A stretch of DNA of 58,390 nucleotides from contig JAYEID010000014.1 in assembly GCA_034659915.1 (NCBI GenBank), forward strand, positions 1-58,390. Reading direction: 5' to 3'. This DNA comes from Patescibacteria group bacterium (GTDB taxonomy: Bacteria; Patescibacteriota; WWE3; JAUXAW01; JAYEID01). Position numbers and translations under genes: made by a program. The notes below the pieces were generated by a model, which saw nothing but the letters and a program-made list of their open reading frames with translations, searched no databases and was not told the origin of the DNA. The stretch's first letter is position 1. Each line of letters starts with the position of its first letter. Shown here piece after piece: positions 8,570 to 16,206 of this stretch.

Positions 8570-8938
8570 TTACCACCCAAACACATGTAGCCATTCCCGC
8601 CAAAATTTCAAGCCTCCAGTCCCTCTTCTATCTTCAGGAACTTCTTCCTCTTGTTCCGAATCTGGATAAATAAAAACCCTTTCCCCCTCCTTTACCATAC
8701 CTAAGCTTCTTCTTGCCTGTTCCTCCACATACTCCAAGCTTTGCTTTTCCTCAATTTCTGAATACAATTGCCTATCTTGCTCTTCCAAAAAGGCAGTTTC
8801 CTTCTGCAAACTACGTACGCGCCGCAAACTTTCCAAATTATCCCAAATAGCCCGAACCAAAGAAACCATTAACCCCAACAACAGAAGAACTATAAGCAAA
8901 TCCTTCAGCATGGTTTTTGCATTCCTTTTCTTCCCCAT
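8570..8938 (-). CDS. ftsB: Septum formation initiator, FtsB/DivIC family
   Basis: 122 aa. A basic N-terminus is followed by one membrane helix (LLIVLLLLGLMVSLV, about 13-27). A coiled coil of heptad character follows (about 35-75), then the family's ARRSLGMVKEGERVFIY segment, and an acidic tail. FtsB-type proteins sit in the divisome and bridge early and late division proteins with FtsL and FtsQ. It is a single gene here, between a tRNA pair and a divergently oriented recombinase. DivIC versus FtsB cannot be separated by sequence alone. Confidence 0.85.
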   Translation of the reverse strand: MGKKRNAKTMLKDLLIVLLLLGLMVSLVRAIWDNLESLRRVRSLQKETAFLEEQDRQLYSEIEEKQSLEYVEEQARRSLGMVKEGERVFIYPDSEQEEEVPEDRRGTGGLKFWREWLHVFGW

Positions 8939-9101
8939 AGTGAGCTTAAATTATCACTGCCGGACCAAAGATACAAGCAAACCAGGACTCTACAAAAAAG
9001 CAACTCATAAACTTCAAATTTGCTACTACGCACTACTAATTGCTAGTTACTAGTTGCTAAATCACTAACTATTCACTCAACTACCCTCTAAAATAGATTT
9101 A

Positions 9102-9130
9102 TTGACATCTACCAGATACCTTGCTATAAT
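9102..9130 (+). promoter_or_regulatory. Consensus promoter of the tyrosine recombinase gene
   Basis: TTGACA (9102-9107), 17-bp spacer, TATAAT (9125-9130): both boxes match the sigma-70 consensus exactly. The start codon is only 9 nt after the -10 box, so the transcript would be leaderless or carry 2-4 nt before ATG. Confidence 0.9.
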
Positions 9131-9139
9131 TTTTGAGCA

Positions 9140-10015
9140 ATGGCTAAATTACGAGAAGCCCGAAAAGAGTTCATAAACTACCTGGAAGAAAAAAATAGAG
9201 CAGAAGCAACCGTCTTGGCTTACGGAACAGACATCCGCCAACTTATAGAGTACGCTGAAGAGGAAGAAGATAAGGAAAACCCAGATGAGTTAACTTACGA
9301 AGACCTTACAGGATATCTAGATGATTTTCGTGACCAAGACTACACAAAAAAATCAATTTCCCGAAAAATTAATTCTATCCGAACCTTTTTCCAATTTTTA
9401 AAAGAAAAAGGATACATAACCCAAGACCCATCTAACAAGTTAACCCACCCCAAAATTGAACCAAAGCCACCAAACATCCTTTCCGAAACTGAGTACCGCG
9501 CTCTGCGCGATGCTTGCCGCAACGACAAGCGTATGTACGCTATTGTAGAATTACTCCTTCAAACCGGAATTAGAATTGGGGAATTACGCAAAATACAGCT
9601 TCAAGATATAGAATTTTCGGAAGAAAATGGGAAAGGTGTTCTACATATCCGACCTTCCCATCGAAAGCCAGCACGAAACATTCCTCTTAACCAGCGGGCA
9701 CAGGACGCAATTAAAGAATACTTAAAGGTACGCCCAGAAGCAAACACAGATATCCTCTTTGTTACCCGCCCTGGAAATCCCTACCTAATAAGAAATATCA
9801 GAGCTGCCATGAAAAGATACTTCAAAAAAGCTGGTTTACCTGACGCTACTATTAATGACCTCCGACACACATTTATTGCCCACCAACTTAAACAAGGTGC
9901 AGATGTTTCATACATTTCAAAAATTGTTGGTCACAAGAGATTAACCTCTACTGAAAAGTACCTTCAATACATAGAAAGACCAGAGGAAGAGAATAATGAA
10001 CTAGAAGAGCTTTAA
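9140..10015 (+). CDS. Tyrosine recombinase/integrase (Xer-like)
   Basis: 291 aa, the usual XerC/XerD length. It has an N-terminal core-binding SAM-like domain (about 1-100) and a C-terminal catalytic domain. Catalytic residues visible are Arg145 (TGIRIGELR), a Lys near 176, Arg242 in DLRHTF, His265 in GHKR and the nucleophile Tyr274. The His of the usual HxxR box is Asn239 (INDLRH). It could be the chromosomal dimer-resolving recombinase, since CPR genomes often have one Xer, or an element-borne integrase, since it neighbours a GIY-YIG gene and tRNA-Ile. Its strong promoter suggests steady expression. Confidence 0.88.
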   Translation: MAKLREARKEFINYLEEKNRAEATVLAYGTDIRQLIEYAEEEEDKENPDELTYEDLTGYLDDFRDQDYTKKSISRKINSIRTFFQFLKEKGYITQDPSNKLTHPKIEPKPPNILSETEYRALRDACRNDKRMYAIVELLLQTGIRIGELRKIQLQDIEFSEENGKGVLHIRPSHRKPARNIPLNQRAQDAIKEYLKVRPEANTDILFVTRPGNPYLIRNIRAAMKRYFKKAGLPDATINDLRHTFIAHQLKQGADVSYISKIVGHKRLTSTEKYLQYIERPEEENNELEEL

Positions 10016-10026
10016 TTGTTGTCTTC

Positions 10027-10283
10027 TTATCCTTCCAAAAAATCTTTTAACATCTTTCGCAAAGTCCTCCTCCCGTAACCAGACTTCAAATACTTCTCGA
10101 ATCTTTCCGCATCTGATTTCAAAGGAAGTGCTATATAACAAATCAATTGGTAGGGTCTATGCTGATTTGTATAGCGGGATTTTCCATCGTTGTGCTCTTT
10201 TACCCGTTTAGCCAATTTAGCTGTAGATCCAATATACAGGGGGAATAATCTTTTAAACTTCTCAAAACGTAAACGTAATACAC
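10027..10283 (-). pseudogene. GIY-YIG nuclease domain protein, frameshifted
   Basis: Read from GTG 10283 the N-terminus is YYVYVLRSLKDYSP. The rest (LYIGSTAKLAKRVKEHNDGK...FEKYLKSGYG) lies in another frame. The two halves join if one C is added to the run of five C (plus strand G 10239-10243), giving a complete domain of about 86 aa with both the GIY-like YVYVL and the YIG motif. Either one base was lost or there is a sequencing error in the homopolymer. Single-domain GIY-YIG proteins resemble the UvrC nuclease or homing nucleases. It lies between the recombinase gene and tRNA-Ile. Confidence 0.8.
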
Positions 10284-10332
10284 CAGGTAACTACGAGGTA
10301 TTATACAAAACTAAAATTGGCAAGGCCACGTT

Positions 10333-10431
10333 AAATTCGAAGGGACGTGAAATCCCTTGCGGGATTAACGTCCCACTGTGAAAATCAACGAATCGTTTTC
10401 GGACTACGTCCTCACCTCTTCGAATTTTCAC
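10333..10431. repeat. Nested inverted repeats between GIY-YIG remnant and tRNA-Ile
   Basis: An outer pair AAATTCGAA/TTCGAATTT (10333-10341 and 10419-10427) encloses a nested hairpin GGGACGT/ACGTCCC (10342-10348, 10368-10374) with inner arms AATCCC/GGGATT. A further pair GTGAAAAT/ATTTTCAC spans 10378-10431. The block ends 2 nt from the tRNA-Ile CCA. Confidence 0.75.
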
Positions 10432-10432
10432 G

Positions 10433-10509
10433 TGGTGGGCCTGCCTGGATTCGAACCAGGGACATCCATCTTATAAGGATGGCGCTCTAAACCACTGAGC
10501 TACAGGCCC
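10433..10509 (-). tRNA. tRNA-Ile (UAU)
   Basis: Full cloverleaf on the minus strand: acceptor GGGCCTG/CAGGCCC, D-stem GCTC/GAGC, anticodon arm CCATC CTTATAA GATGG, T-arm CCTGG TTCGAAT CCAGG, A73 and encoded CCA (10435-10433). The anticodon UAU reads AUA directly. Most bacteria instead use a CAU tRNA modified to lysidine. A palindrome CCACGCTCAGCGTGG lies 11 nt from its 5' end (10521-10535). Confidence 0.93.
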
Positions 10510-10520
10510 TCAATGAGCCA

Positions 10521-10535
10521 CCACGCTCAGCGTGG
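10521..10535. repeat. Palindrome near the 5' end of tRNA-Ile
   Basis: CCACGCTCAGCGTGG, arms CCACGC/GCGTGG. It differs by only one or two central bases from the palindromes at the CCA ends of tRNA-Met (8124-8138) and tmRNA (41033-41047). Confidence 0.75.
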
Positions 10536-10623
10536 TTGGTCGAATTGAGCCCCGTACCTGAAAGGATGTACCCCACGTGGTACAAAACCCCTATGTGGTT
10601 CGGGGCGGTATTGGTTAATCTGT

Positions 10624-10911
10624 TCAAGGTGTGTCCTTTCTTTTCTCCCTTAACTCCTTCAACTTCCACATAAAAAGCTTGGCTTTGCTTTTTTCACCTT
10701 CCAAGTCCTCACAATCTAAACTCTTTACAAAAGCCAATGCATCTTCCAGTCTTGCACGAGGCTCCTCCTTTGCCAACTTCATATACAAAGAACGGTGCTC
10801 CAAATCGTCTAGTTCAGACGCTAACCGGTACCCAAAATCTTGAAACTCGTACTTAATGTGTTTGGATGGCTCAAGATCCTCTTTTTTTAGGATATCACCA
10901 ACTTTTTCCAC
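10624..10911 (-). CDS. Hypothetical protein, 95 aa
   Basis: A charged, probably all-helical small protein with no signal peptide or membrane helix (Glu/Lys/Leu-rich, e.g. EFQDFGYRLASELDDLEHRSLY). I do not recognise a family. It is isolated: 114 nt after the tRNA-Ile gene and 115 nt from the permease gene, all on the same strand. Codon use looks like that of its neighbours. The pattern, with no low-complexity shadowing on the other strand, makes it a likely real gene, but there is no functional clue. Confidence 0.6.
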   Translation of the reverse strand: MEKVGDILKKEDLEPSKHIKYEFQDFGYRLASELDDLEHRSLYMKLAKEEPRARLEDALAFVKSLDCEDLEGEKSKAKLFMWKLKELREKRKDTP

Positions 10912-11026
10912 ACTGCTATTATAACATAATAAACCAAGTAACTTCAGCTATTCTAACTCTATTCATATTACCTAACCCTTTGTTGAAAATTACTAGAACA
11001 GTATCAGCGCCCAAGTATATTGTTTA

Positions 11027-12070
11027 TCAAGAGTTTAAACAGTAATAAATGAGGAGAACAAAAACCCAACTGAACCCTATTCCTACACTCCCAACAAAAC
11101 TGAGAATTGAAATAAAGCCCAATCTTAACACAAGTGCCAAAACCAGAGGCGGAACAACTGCTAAAAGCCATGAAATACTAAGAGGCACCTCAAAATCACG
11201 GTAAAAGACCTCCCTCAGCGAATAGCTAAGCAGCAGAAAAGAACTACCCAAAGCTAGAACGCCAATTAAGGGGGCCATTACTAAAGAAGGACCTCCCACA
11301 GCAGCTGCCAAGCCGGCCAAGGCAGCAGGAGTAACCCCTTTTTTCGAGATAACAACCACAGCAGCTGTAAACAAAAAATAAAGAACAGTTACAACAACTG
11401 ATGCCAAGTTTACAACTATAGACAACTGCTCCGGACGTTCTCTTAAAATTTCTTCAGCTTCAGGAACAGCTGAAGTGCCACCAAATGCAAAAATAATAAC
11501 CCCGAGCAAGGAACCAAATTCTCCTATACTCAAAGAATTACTTTCCAGTAAAGCCTTTAAAGCTCCAACTGGGGGTTGAAAGCTAGCCATAGAAAAAAGA
11601 AAAAAAGAAACAATTAATCCAACAAGACAAAGAGAAATCACAAGTTGGCCCCAAGAAGCTACACGCAATCCAAAAAAGAGAAGTAATGCAAGCACCAACC
11701 AAAAGAGGAATACAGCTAAACCCCGGGTTACAGGAAAAATTGAAGTAAGAAACTCACCACCCTGCACTAAATAAGCAGTAAGAGCCCCGTAGAGTCCCAA
11801 TATTAAAAAAACAAAAGAAAAATATTCTCCCCACTTTCCCGTATAAATAGCAGCATAACCAGGTAACTGATGATCCCCGTGGGTGCTATTTATAACGGAA
11901 ACGTACAACTGATTTACAACAGTACTTAAAATACTTATTAGAAGAAGCAAAGAGGAAAAAACAAAAAAACCCAAATTGTAAGCAACATAAGGTAACGCAA
12001 AGATACCAGCACCAATAATAGTACCAACAAGAGCGCTTACTGCCCGGAGCTTAGCTGCCTTATTTTTCAT
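11027..12070 (-). CDS. Amino acid permease (APC superfamily, aromatic amino acid/HAAAP-like)
   Basis: About 347 aa with roughly ten hydrophobic helices. The first helix carries the glycine-rich GTIIGAGIFALPYVA, the substrate-binding kink of this superfamily and close to the tyrosine/tryptophan-permease signature. The start at ATG 12070 is chosen because GAGGAG lies 7-8 nt upstream and the upstream stop is at 12072; a longer frame to 12115 would overlap that gene by over 40 nt. It is the last gene of the iorA-iorB-ybaK operon, so import of aromatic or related amino acids for fermentation is a reasonable inference. Substrate is unproven. Confidence 0.85.
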   Translation of the reverse strand: MKNKAAKLRAVSALVGTIIGAGIFALPYVAYNLGFFVFSSLLLLISILSTVVNQLYVSVINSTHGDHQLPGYAAIYTGKWGEYFSFVFLILGLYGALTAYLVQGGEFLTSIFPVTRGLAVFLFWLVLALLLFFGLRVASWGQLVISLCLVGLIVSFFLFSMASFQPPVGALKALLESNSLSIGEFGSLLGVIIFAFGGTSAVPEAEEILRERPEQLSIVVNLASVVVTVLYFLFTAAVVVISKKGVTPAALAGLAAAVGGPSLVMAPLIGVLALGSSFLLLSYSLREVFYRDFEVPLSISWLLAVVPPLVLALVLRLGFISILSFVGSVGIGFSWVFVLLIYYCLNS

Positions 12071-12071
12071 C

Positions 12072-12290
12072 TTAAAGCTCCTCTTTCCTAAAAGCTTGAT
12101 CTTGCTTTCGGTCAAACTTTCTCAAAAGATTCCATAGCTCGACTACATGCTCCTTTTTTTTATCTCGAAGCTTAGCTAACACTTCTCGAACCTCGTCATT
12201 TTCAGAAGCATCGACAAAATCCTGGTATCGATTTATAATCCCCAACTCCTGTCCTATACTTTCGCGTAAAAATCGGACATCAATATTCAT
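12072..12290 (-). CDS. Small ferritin-like (two-helix) protein
   Basis: 72 aa from ATG 12290, which sits 9 nt after a strong AGGAGGTG. Two amphipathic helices carry ExxxxxxY (ELGIINRY) and an ExxxxxE/EHxxEL pattern (KKKEHVVELW). This resembles half of a ferritin/rubrerythrin four-helix bundle and would need to dimerise to make a di-iron site. The spacing E...Y...E..H is similar to that of encapsulin-associated mini-ferritins, but no encapsulin gene is in view. In the ior operon it may handle iron or oxygen stress near oxygen-sensitive iron-sulfur enzymes; that is inference. Confidence 0.6.
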   Translation of the reverse strand: MNIDVRFLRESIGQELGIINRYQDFVDASENDEVREVLAKLRDKKKEHVVELWNLLRKFDRKQDQAFRKEEL

Positions 12291-12323
12291 TGATAGCATC
12301 ACCTCCTCCCACCTTTAAAGTTC

Positions 12324-12494
12324 CTATTCCTCCATCCGTACATACACAGAAAACCCAACCAAAACTGCTGAAATTAGTAACCACTGGGTAGAAGCCAACC
12401 AGATATCCTGAAAGAAAGAACCAATAGTAGCAAAAATAACTCCAAGGATAGAAAGACCTATTAATAATCGAGAGAAAAATCTAATTTCACTCAC
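12324..12494 (-). CDS. Small membrane protein, 56 aa
   Basis: Starts at GTG 12494, preceded by AAAGGAGGTGAAAGCTT, a near-perfect Shine-Dalgarno site. The product has two hydrophobic helices (FFSRLLIGLSILGVIFATIGSFF and WLLISAVLVGFSVYV, split by a short polar loop) and ends in RMEE. No family is recognised. It sits 30 nt after the YbaK-type gene and 33 nt before the ferritin-like gene, so it belongs to the same operon. The strong ribosome-binding site is the main proof that this small frame is real. Confidence 0.75.
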   Translation of the reverse strand: MSEIRFFSRLLIGLSILGVIFATIGSFFQDIWLASTQWLLISAVLVGFSVYVRMEE

Positions 12495-12524
12495 AAGCTT
12501 TCACCTCCTTTCGAACCCAAACAA

Positions 12525-12992
12525 TTAATCCGAGAAAACACTTTTGTTTATGTCATCCACAATATTTTTCAGCTCTTCCAAACCAATTTTGAAGTTAACA
12601 TTACTAGCACCTGCTGCTGCCCACAAAGGTTCGTGCTTATCAAATCCTTCTAAAATAACCGTTCCTAACGGGCGTAGATGACCAAAAGGTGGAATTCCTC
12701 CAATAGAATGGCCAGTTGCTTCTTTTGCTTCTTCTGCCTTAGCCATTCGAACACTTTTCTTATTCAATATCTCCTTTAACTCTTTAAAATCAACTCTTTT
12801 ATCCCCCGGACAAAGAACAATCACAAACTTATTATCTGCTTTAACAACCAAGGACTTAACAATATTTGAAACCGGCACCCCGTGTGCTTTAGCTGCTTGG
12901 GCTGCAGTCTTGGTAGAACTTTCTGACACAGAAAGTTCAAAATTCAACCCTTTTTGTTCCAAAAAATCCTCAAATAAATCTACAGACATCAT
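12525..12992 (-). CDS. YbaK/EbsC-family aminoacyl-tRNA deacylase
   Basis: 155 aa, full length for a free-standing YbaK/ProX editing domain. Landmarks are KTAAQAAKAHGVPVSNIVKSLVV near the start, the catalytic-type Lys in IVKSL, and GHSIGGIPPFGH, the conserved GxxxGGxxPxGH loop. Such proteins clear mischarged tRNAs (for example Cys- or Ala-tRNA-Pro). Its ATG follows the iorB TAA directly with no gap, so it is cotranslated with the fermentation operon. Which mischarged tRNA it edits cannot be decided here. Confidence 0.9.
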   Translation of the reverse strand: MMSVDLFEDFLEQKGLNFELSVSESSTKTAAQAAKAHGVPVSNIVKSLVVKADNKFVIVLCPGDKRVDFKELKEILNKKSVRMAKAEEAKEATGHSIGGIPPFGHLRPLGTVILEGFDKHEPLWAAAGASNVNFKIGLEELKNIVDDINKSVFSD

Positions 12993-13607
12993 TTAGTCCT
13001 GAACCGCAACCTCAAAGACTTTGCGGTTCAGATCCAAATATTTTCCCCTTAACTTATTCTCAATTACCTGCCAAACCGATTCTCTTTTTAAAGGCAAGAG
13101 AGACATTCCTAACGCCCTTGCCAACATATAAATATTTACTGAAAAAATATCACCAGTAAGAGCTCTAACTTTCTTATCAGCGTCAACCACCTCCATACCC
13201 TTAAGCTGCTCCGTCAAACTCTCTTCTGCCTGGATCAGATCCACACTAGATTTATTTCTTCCCTGGGCAGGGCTAAAAAACTTGCTGTTTGCAAGAAGAA
13301 ATGTTTGGTTACTCCCATATTCTAATGCTACGCGAGCTGCCTCACCAAACTCCAAAGCTATAATTAAGTCTGCTCCCCCTTTTGAAACTAGGGGGGAATA
13401 AACACTTTTCCCCAGCCGAACATGAGTAGCTAAAGAACCTCCCCGTTGTGCAAGACCGTGAAGCTCAGCTTGGCGTACTTCATACCCCTCCGCTACAACA
13501 GCATAAGCTAAAATCTCAGCCAAAGTCAAAACACCCTGACCACCATAACCAGCAACGATTATGTTGAAAGCACTATTTACTTGTACTTCTTTGTCATCAT
13601 GTTGCAT
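12993..13607 (-). CDS. iorB: Indolepyruvate:ferredoxin oxidoreductase, beta subunit
   Basis: 204 aa. The N-terminal VAGYGGQGVLTLAEILAYA is the hallmark of the gamma/beta-type subunit of 2-oxoacid:acceptor oxidoreductases, followed by HGLAQRGGSLATHVRLG. With IorA it decarboxylates aryl pyruvates from transaminated aromatic amino acids to aryl-acetyl-CoA, with reduction of ferredoxin. It lies 85 nt downstream of iorA and touches the YbaK-type gene. Length is normal. Confidence 0.92.
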   Translation of the reverse strand: MQHDDKEVQVNSAFNIIVAGYGGQGVLTLAEILAYAVVAEGYEVRQAELHGLAQRGGSLATHVRLGKSVYSPLVSKGGADLIIALEFGEAARVALEYGSNQTFLLANSKFFSPAQGRNKSSVDLIQAEESLTEQLKGMEVVDADKKVRALTGDIFSVNIYMLARALGMSLLPLKRESVWQVIENKLRGKYLDLNRKVFEVAVQD

Positions 13608-13692
13608 GGTTCAATATTAAACGCGCGAACAATATCGTTGCCGAAAATTACAAATTACAAACATTTGGAGCTTGCAATTTATTATTTGGTGC

Positions 13693-15540
13693 TTACTTTG
13701 CTGGTTTAACTGAGTTTGGAGCTATCTGTTTACAATACGCGCAGCCCCAACAAAGCTCGGGATCAATATATAGCTTACCTTTATCCTCCCTTATTGCTGG
13801 GCAGTCAAGTTTTTTGAGCTTTTGGTTATCTTCCTGACTCACAATCTTAAACTTAGGAGTATCTTTGCCTGCCCTAGCCATCTCCCTTACTACGGCAAGC
13901 CTACATTTTCCTTTAGCAACCAACACAGACACTCCTGGCGTTGCGTAAAGCTCTTTTATCTTTTCCTTTGTGTCTTCAAAATTATAAACGTTTGCAACCT
14001 CCACCCTCTCAGCACCAACTGCCCTAGCTACATCCTCAATAAGAACTTCTTTACATTTCTCACCGCCTGCTCTTTCTCCAGTACCGGGGTGTGGTTGCTG
14101 TCCTGTCATAGCTGTTAACCGGTTATCCATTACTATTACCAAAGCATTGCTATTATTAAAAACCATGTTAGTTAGTGCTGGTATTCCAGCATGGAAAAAA
14201 GTTGAATCCCCAATAAAAACAAGGGGTTTTTCTTCACTCACTTTAGAAATACCATGCGAGATTCCCACACCTGCGCCCATTGCCACAATAAAATCTTGGT
14301 TCTTGTAAGGTTCTAGAGCTCCCAGCATATAACACCCAATATCACCACCACAAACTTTATCCTCGCCTAAAGCTTGTTTCACAGCCCAAAAAGTAGCCCG
14401 GTGAGGACAACCAGCACAAAAGGTGGGGGGTTTTGAAGCTGCATCAGCCAAAGTTTTAATTTCCGGGAACTTGTCCAGCAGCTCCCTAGTACTTTCTGCT
14501 AGAGATGCCCCCGCAAGTTTTACAACCGCTTCTTTAATCATCTCTGGTTTATACTCCCCTACTTCCGGAAGCCAATCTTTACCGTGTATTTCCAACCCAG
14601 AGTTGGAATCCTTTGCAATTCTTTTAACTTCGGATTCAATAATCGGATCCAGCTCTTCTAATACAAATACTTTCTCTTTTCCCTTCATAAACTCCGTGAT
14701 CATCTCTTCAGGAAAGGGATAGCTCATACCAACCTTAAAGGCAGGTATCTCCACCTTTAAAATACTTAAAGCTTCTTGCAAATATTCCCAAGAAACACCA
14801 CTGGCGACTACACCAACCTTACTACTGTTCCCAAAAGTTTTGTTTAAACCCTCCTGATTGGAAACCTCTTCCCGAATCTTACTAATTTTAGAAAGCAACT
14901 TCTTCTTCAACTCTAAAGTGCGAGCACTCCCAACCTCAAATCCTCCTTCCGGTTTTTCAAACCTTCCTTGAGACTCAAAACTACCTAAAGGTTTCAACTC
15001 TACCAAACTTCTAGTATGAGATACTCTTGTTGTCAGACGAACAACCACTGGAACCTCATAATCCCAAGCAATTTCAAAAGCTCTTTTTGTCATATCCTTC
15101 GCTTCCTGAGAATTTGCCGGTTCCAAAGTGGGAAGCTTCCCCATCCATGAATACCAGCGTGTGTCTTGTTCTGTCTGAACAGAGCTCCAACAACCGGGGT
15201 CATCTGCTACAACAACTACCAAGGGGCATCCAAAATAGGCAAGTGGGAGAAGTGTGTCAGAAGCTACATTTACTCCATAATGTTTCATCCCAACCATAGC
15301 CTTAACACCGGAAAAGGCTGCTCCTGCCGCAGCCTCCAAAGCCACTTTCTCATTAGTACTATATTCAAAATAAAATCCTAATTTTTGGAAAACTCTTGAA
15401 AAAGTATCGCCAATTTCAGAAGCGGGGGTGCCAGGATATGTAGAAGCAAAACCAAGCCCAGACTCTAATGCACCGCGAACCACAGCCTCATTACCTAAAA
15501 GCAATTCTTTATTTTTTTGGGATAGTACAGGTGTGGGCAT
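13693..15540 (-). CDS. iorA: Indolepyruvate:ferredoxin oxidoreductase, alpha subunit
   Basis: 615 aa. The order is the pyrimidine-binding domain (SGLGFASTYPGTPASEIGD at about 28), a central domain, and a thiamine-diphosphate domain with FCAGCPHRATFWAV and GDIGCYML, then the metal-binding GDS/N region (IGDSTFFHAG...MDNRLTAMTG). The C-terminal ferredoxin module is degenerate. In place of two 4-Cys clusters only DCPAI and CWGCAYCKQIAP remain, so the first cluster is lost and the last Cys-Pro of the second is Ala-Pro. Electron exit to ferredoxin may therefore differ. It is the first gene of the operon with iorB and the permease. Confidence 0.93.
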   Translation of the reverse strand: MPTPVLSQKNKELLLGNEAVVRGALESGLGFASTYPGTPASEIGDTFSRVFQKLGFYFEYSTNEKVALEAAAGAAFSGVKAMVGMKHYGVNVASDTLLPLAYFGCPLVVVVADDPGCWSSVQTEQDTRWYSWMGKLPTLEPANSQEAKDMTKRAFEIAWDYEVPVVVRLTTRVSHTRSLVELKPLGSFESQGRFEKPEGGFEVGSARTLELKKKLLSKISKIREEVSNQEGLNKTFGNSSKVGVVASGVSWEYLQEALSILKVEIPAFKVGMSYPFPEEMITEFMKGKEKVFVLEELDPIIESEVKRIAKDSNSGLEIHGKDWLPEVGEYKPEMIKEAVVKLAGASLAESTRELLDKFPEIKTLADAASKPPTFCAGCPHRATFWAVKQALGEDKVCGGDIGCYMLGALEPYKNQDFIVAMGAGVGISHGISKVSEEKPLVFIGDSTFFHAGIPALTNMVFNNSNALVIVMDNRLTAMTGQQPHPGTGERAGGEKCKEVLIEDVARAVGAERVEVANVYNFEDTKEKIKELYATPGVSVLVAKGKCRLAVVREMARAGKDTPKFKIVSQEDNQKLKKLDCPAIREDKGKLYIDPELCWGCAYCKQIAPNSVKPAK

Positions 15541-15660
15541 CTATTCTCTAAAAGTATAACATGAACACCCCCACAAACAATGCTCTCTAGGCACGGGCAT
15601 CTAGACCACCCTTACAATACTTTACCCGCAGGTAATTTTTTTGTTAAAATCAAGTGCATA

Positions 15661-16203
15661 ATGGATAACCAAAACAATTTGTTTCATAAACTTTCTCCTG
15701 GACCAAACCCACCAAAAGAGATTCATTGTTTAGTAGAAATATCAAGGGGTGGCAGTAATAAATACGAATACGACGAGAGTATTGGAGTTTTTAAATTGGA
15801 CCGCGCTTTATATGGATCCGTATTCTACCCTACTGAATACGGATTTATCCCCCAAACATGGGGAAAAGATAACGACCCTTTAGATGTAATGGTCCTCTCC
15901 ACTTTCACAACTTTTCCCGGTTGTCTCTTAAACGCTTGCCCAATTGGACTTTTAGATTTAATTGACTCAGGAGAAAAGGATAGTAAGGTTATTAGTGTAG
16001 CTTCTTCCGATCCCCGCTTTAAAGACACAAAAAAACTGGAAGATCTCAGTTCTCATTTTAGAAAGGAAATAACCAACTTTTGGCAAAATTATGCTGAGCT
16101 ACAGGCAGAAAAGAATATTAAAATTGAAGGATGGAAAAGTATCGAAGATGCTTACCAGGCAATCGAAGCTGCTATCAAAGATTACAAAAATAAATTCCAG
16201 TAA
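15661..16203 (+). CDS. ppa: Inorganic pyrophosphatase, family I
   Basis: 180 aa from ATG 15661; the longer frame from 15580 lacks conservation. Family motifs: EISRGGSNKYEYD, FYPTEYGFIPQTWG, and the metal-binding DNDPLDVMVL. It hydrolyses pyrophosphate released by biosynthesis and drives those reactions forward. A TAAAAT box at 15645-15650 ends 10 nt before the ATG, with a weak TTTACC at 15621, so the mRNA is probably leaderless. It stands alone on the plus strand between minus-strand genes and ends 3 nt from the thioredoxin stop (convergent). Confidence 0.95.
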   Translation: MDNQNNLFHKLSPGPNPPKEIHCLVEISRGGSNKYEYDESIGVFKLDRALYGSVFYPTEYGFIPQTWGKDNDPLDVMVLSTFTTFPGCLLNACPIGLLDLIDSGEKDSKVISVASSDPRFKDTKKLEDLSSHFRKEITNFWQNYAELQAEKNIKIEGWKSIEDAYQAIEAAIKDYKNKFQ

Positions 16204-16206
16204 AAA

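Noticed and set aside
9140-10509. Recombinase plus tRNA-Ile as a classical integrated element with att repeats
   Set aside because: I found no second copy of the tRNA-Ile 3' end near the recombinase gene, so there is no direct-repeat footprint.
15580-15660. Longer N-terminus for pyrophosphatase
   Set aside because: The extra 27 residues are not family-like and include the promoter region; ATG 15661 fits the conserved start.
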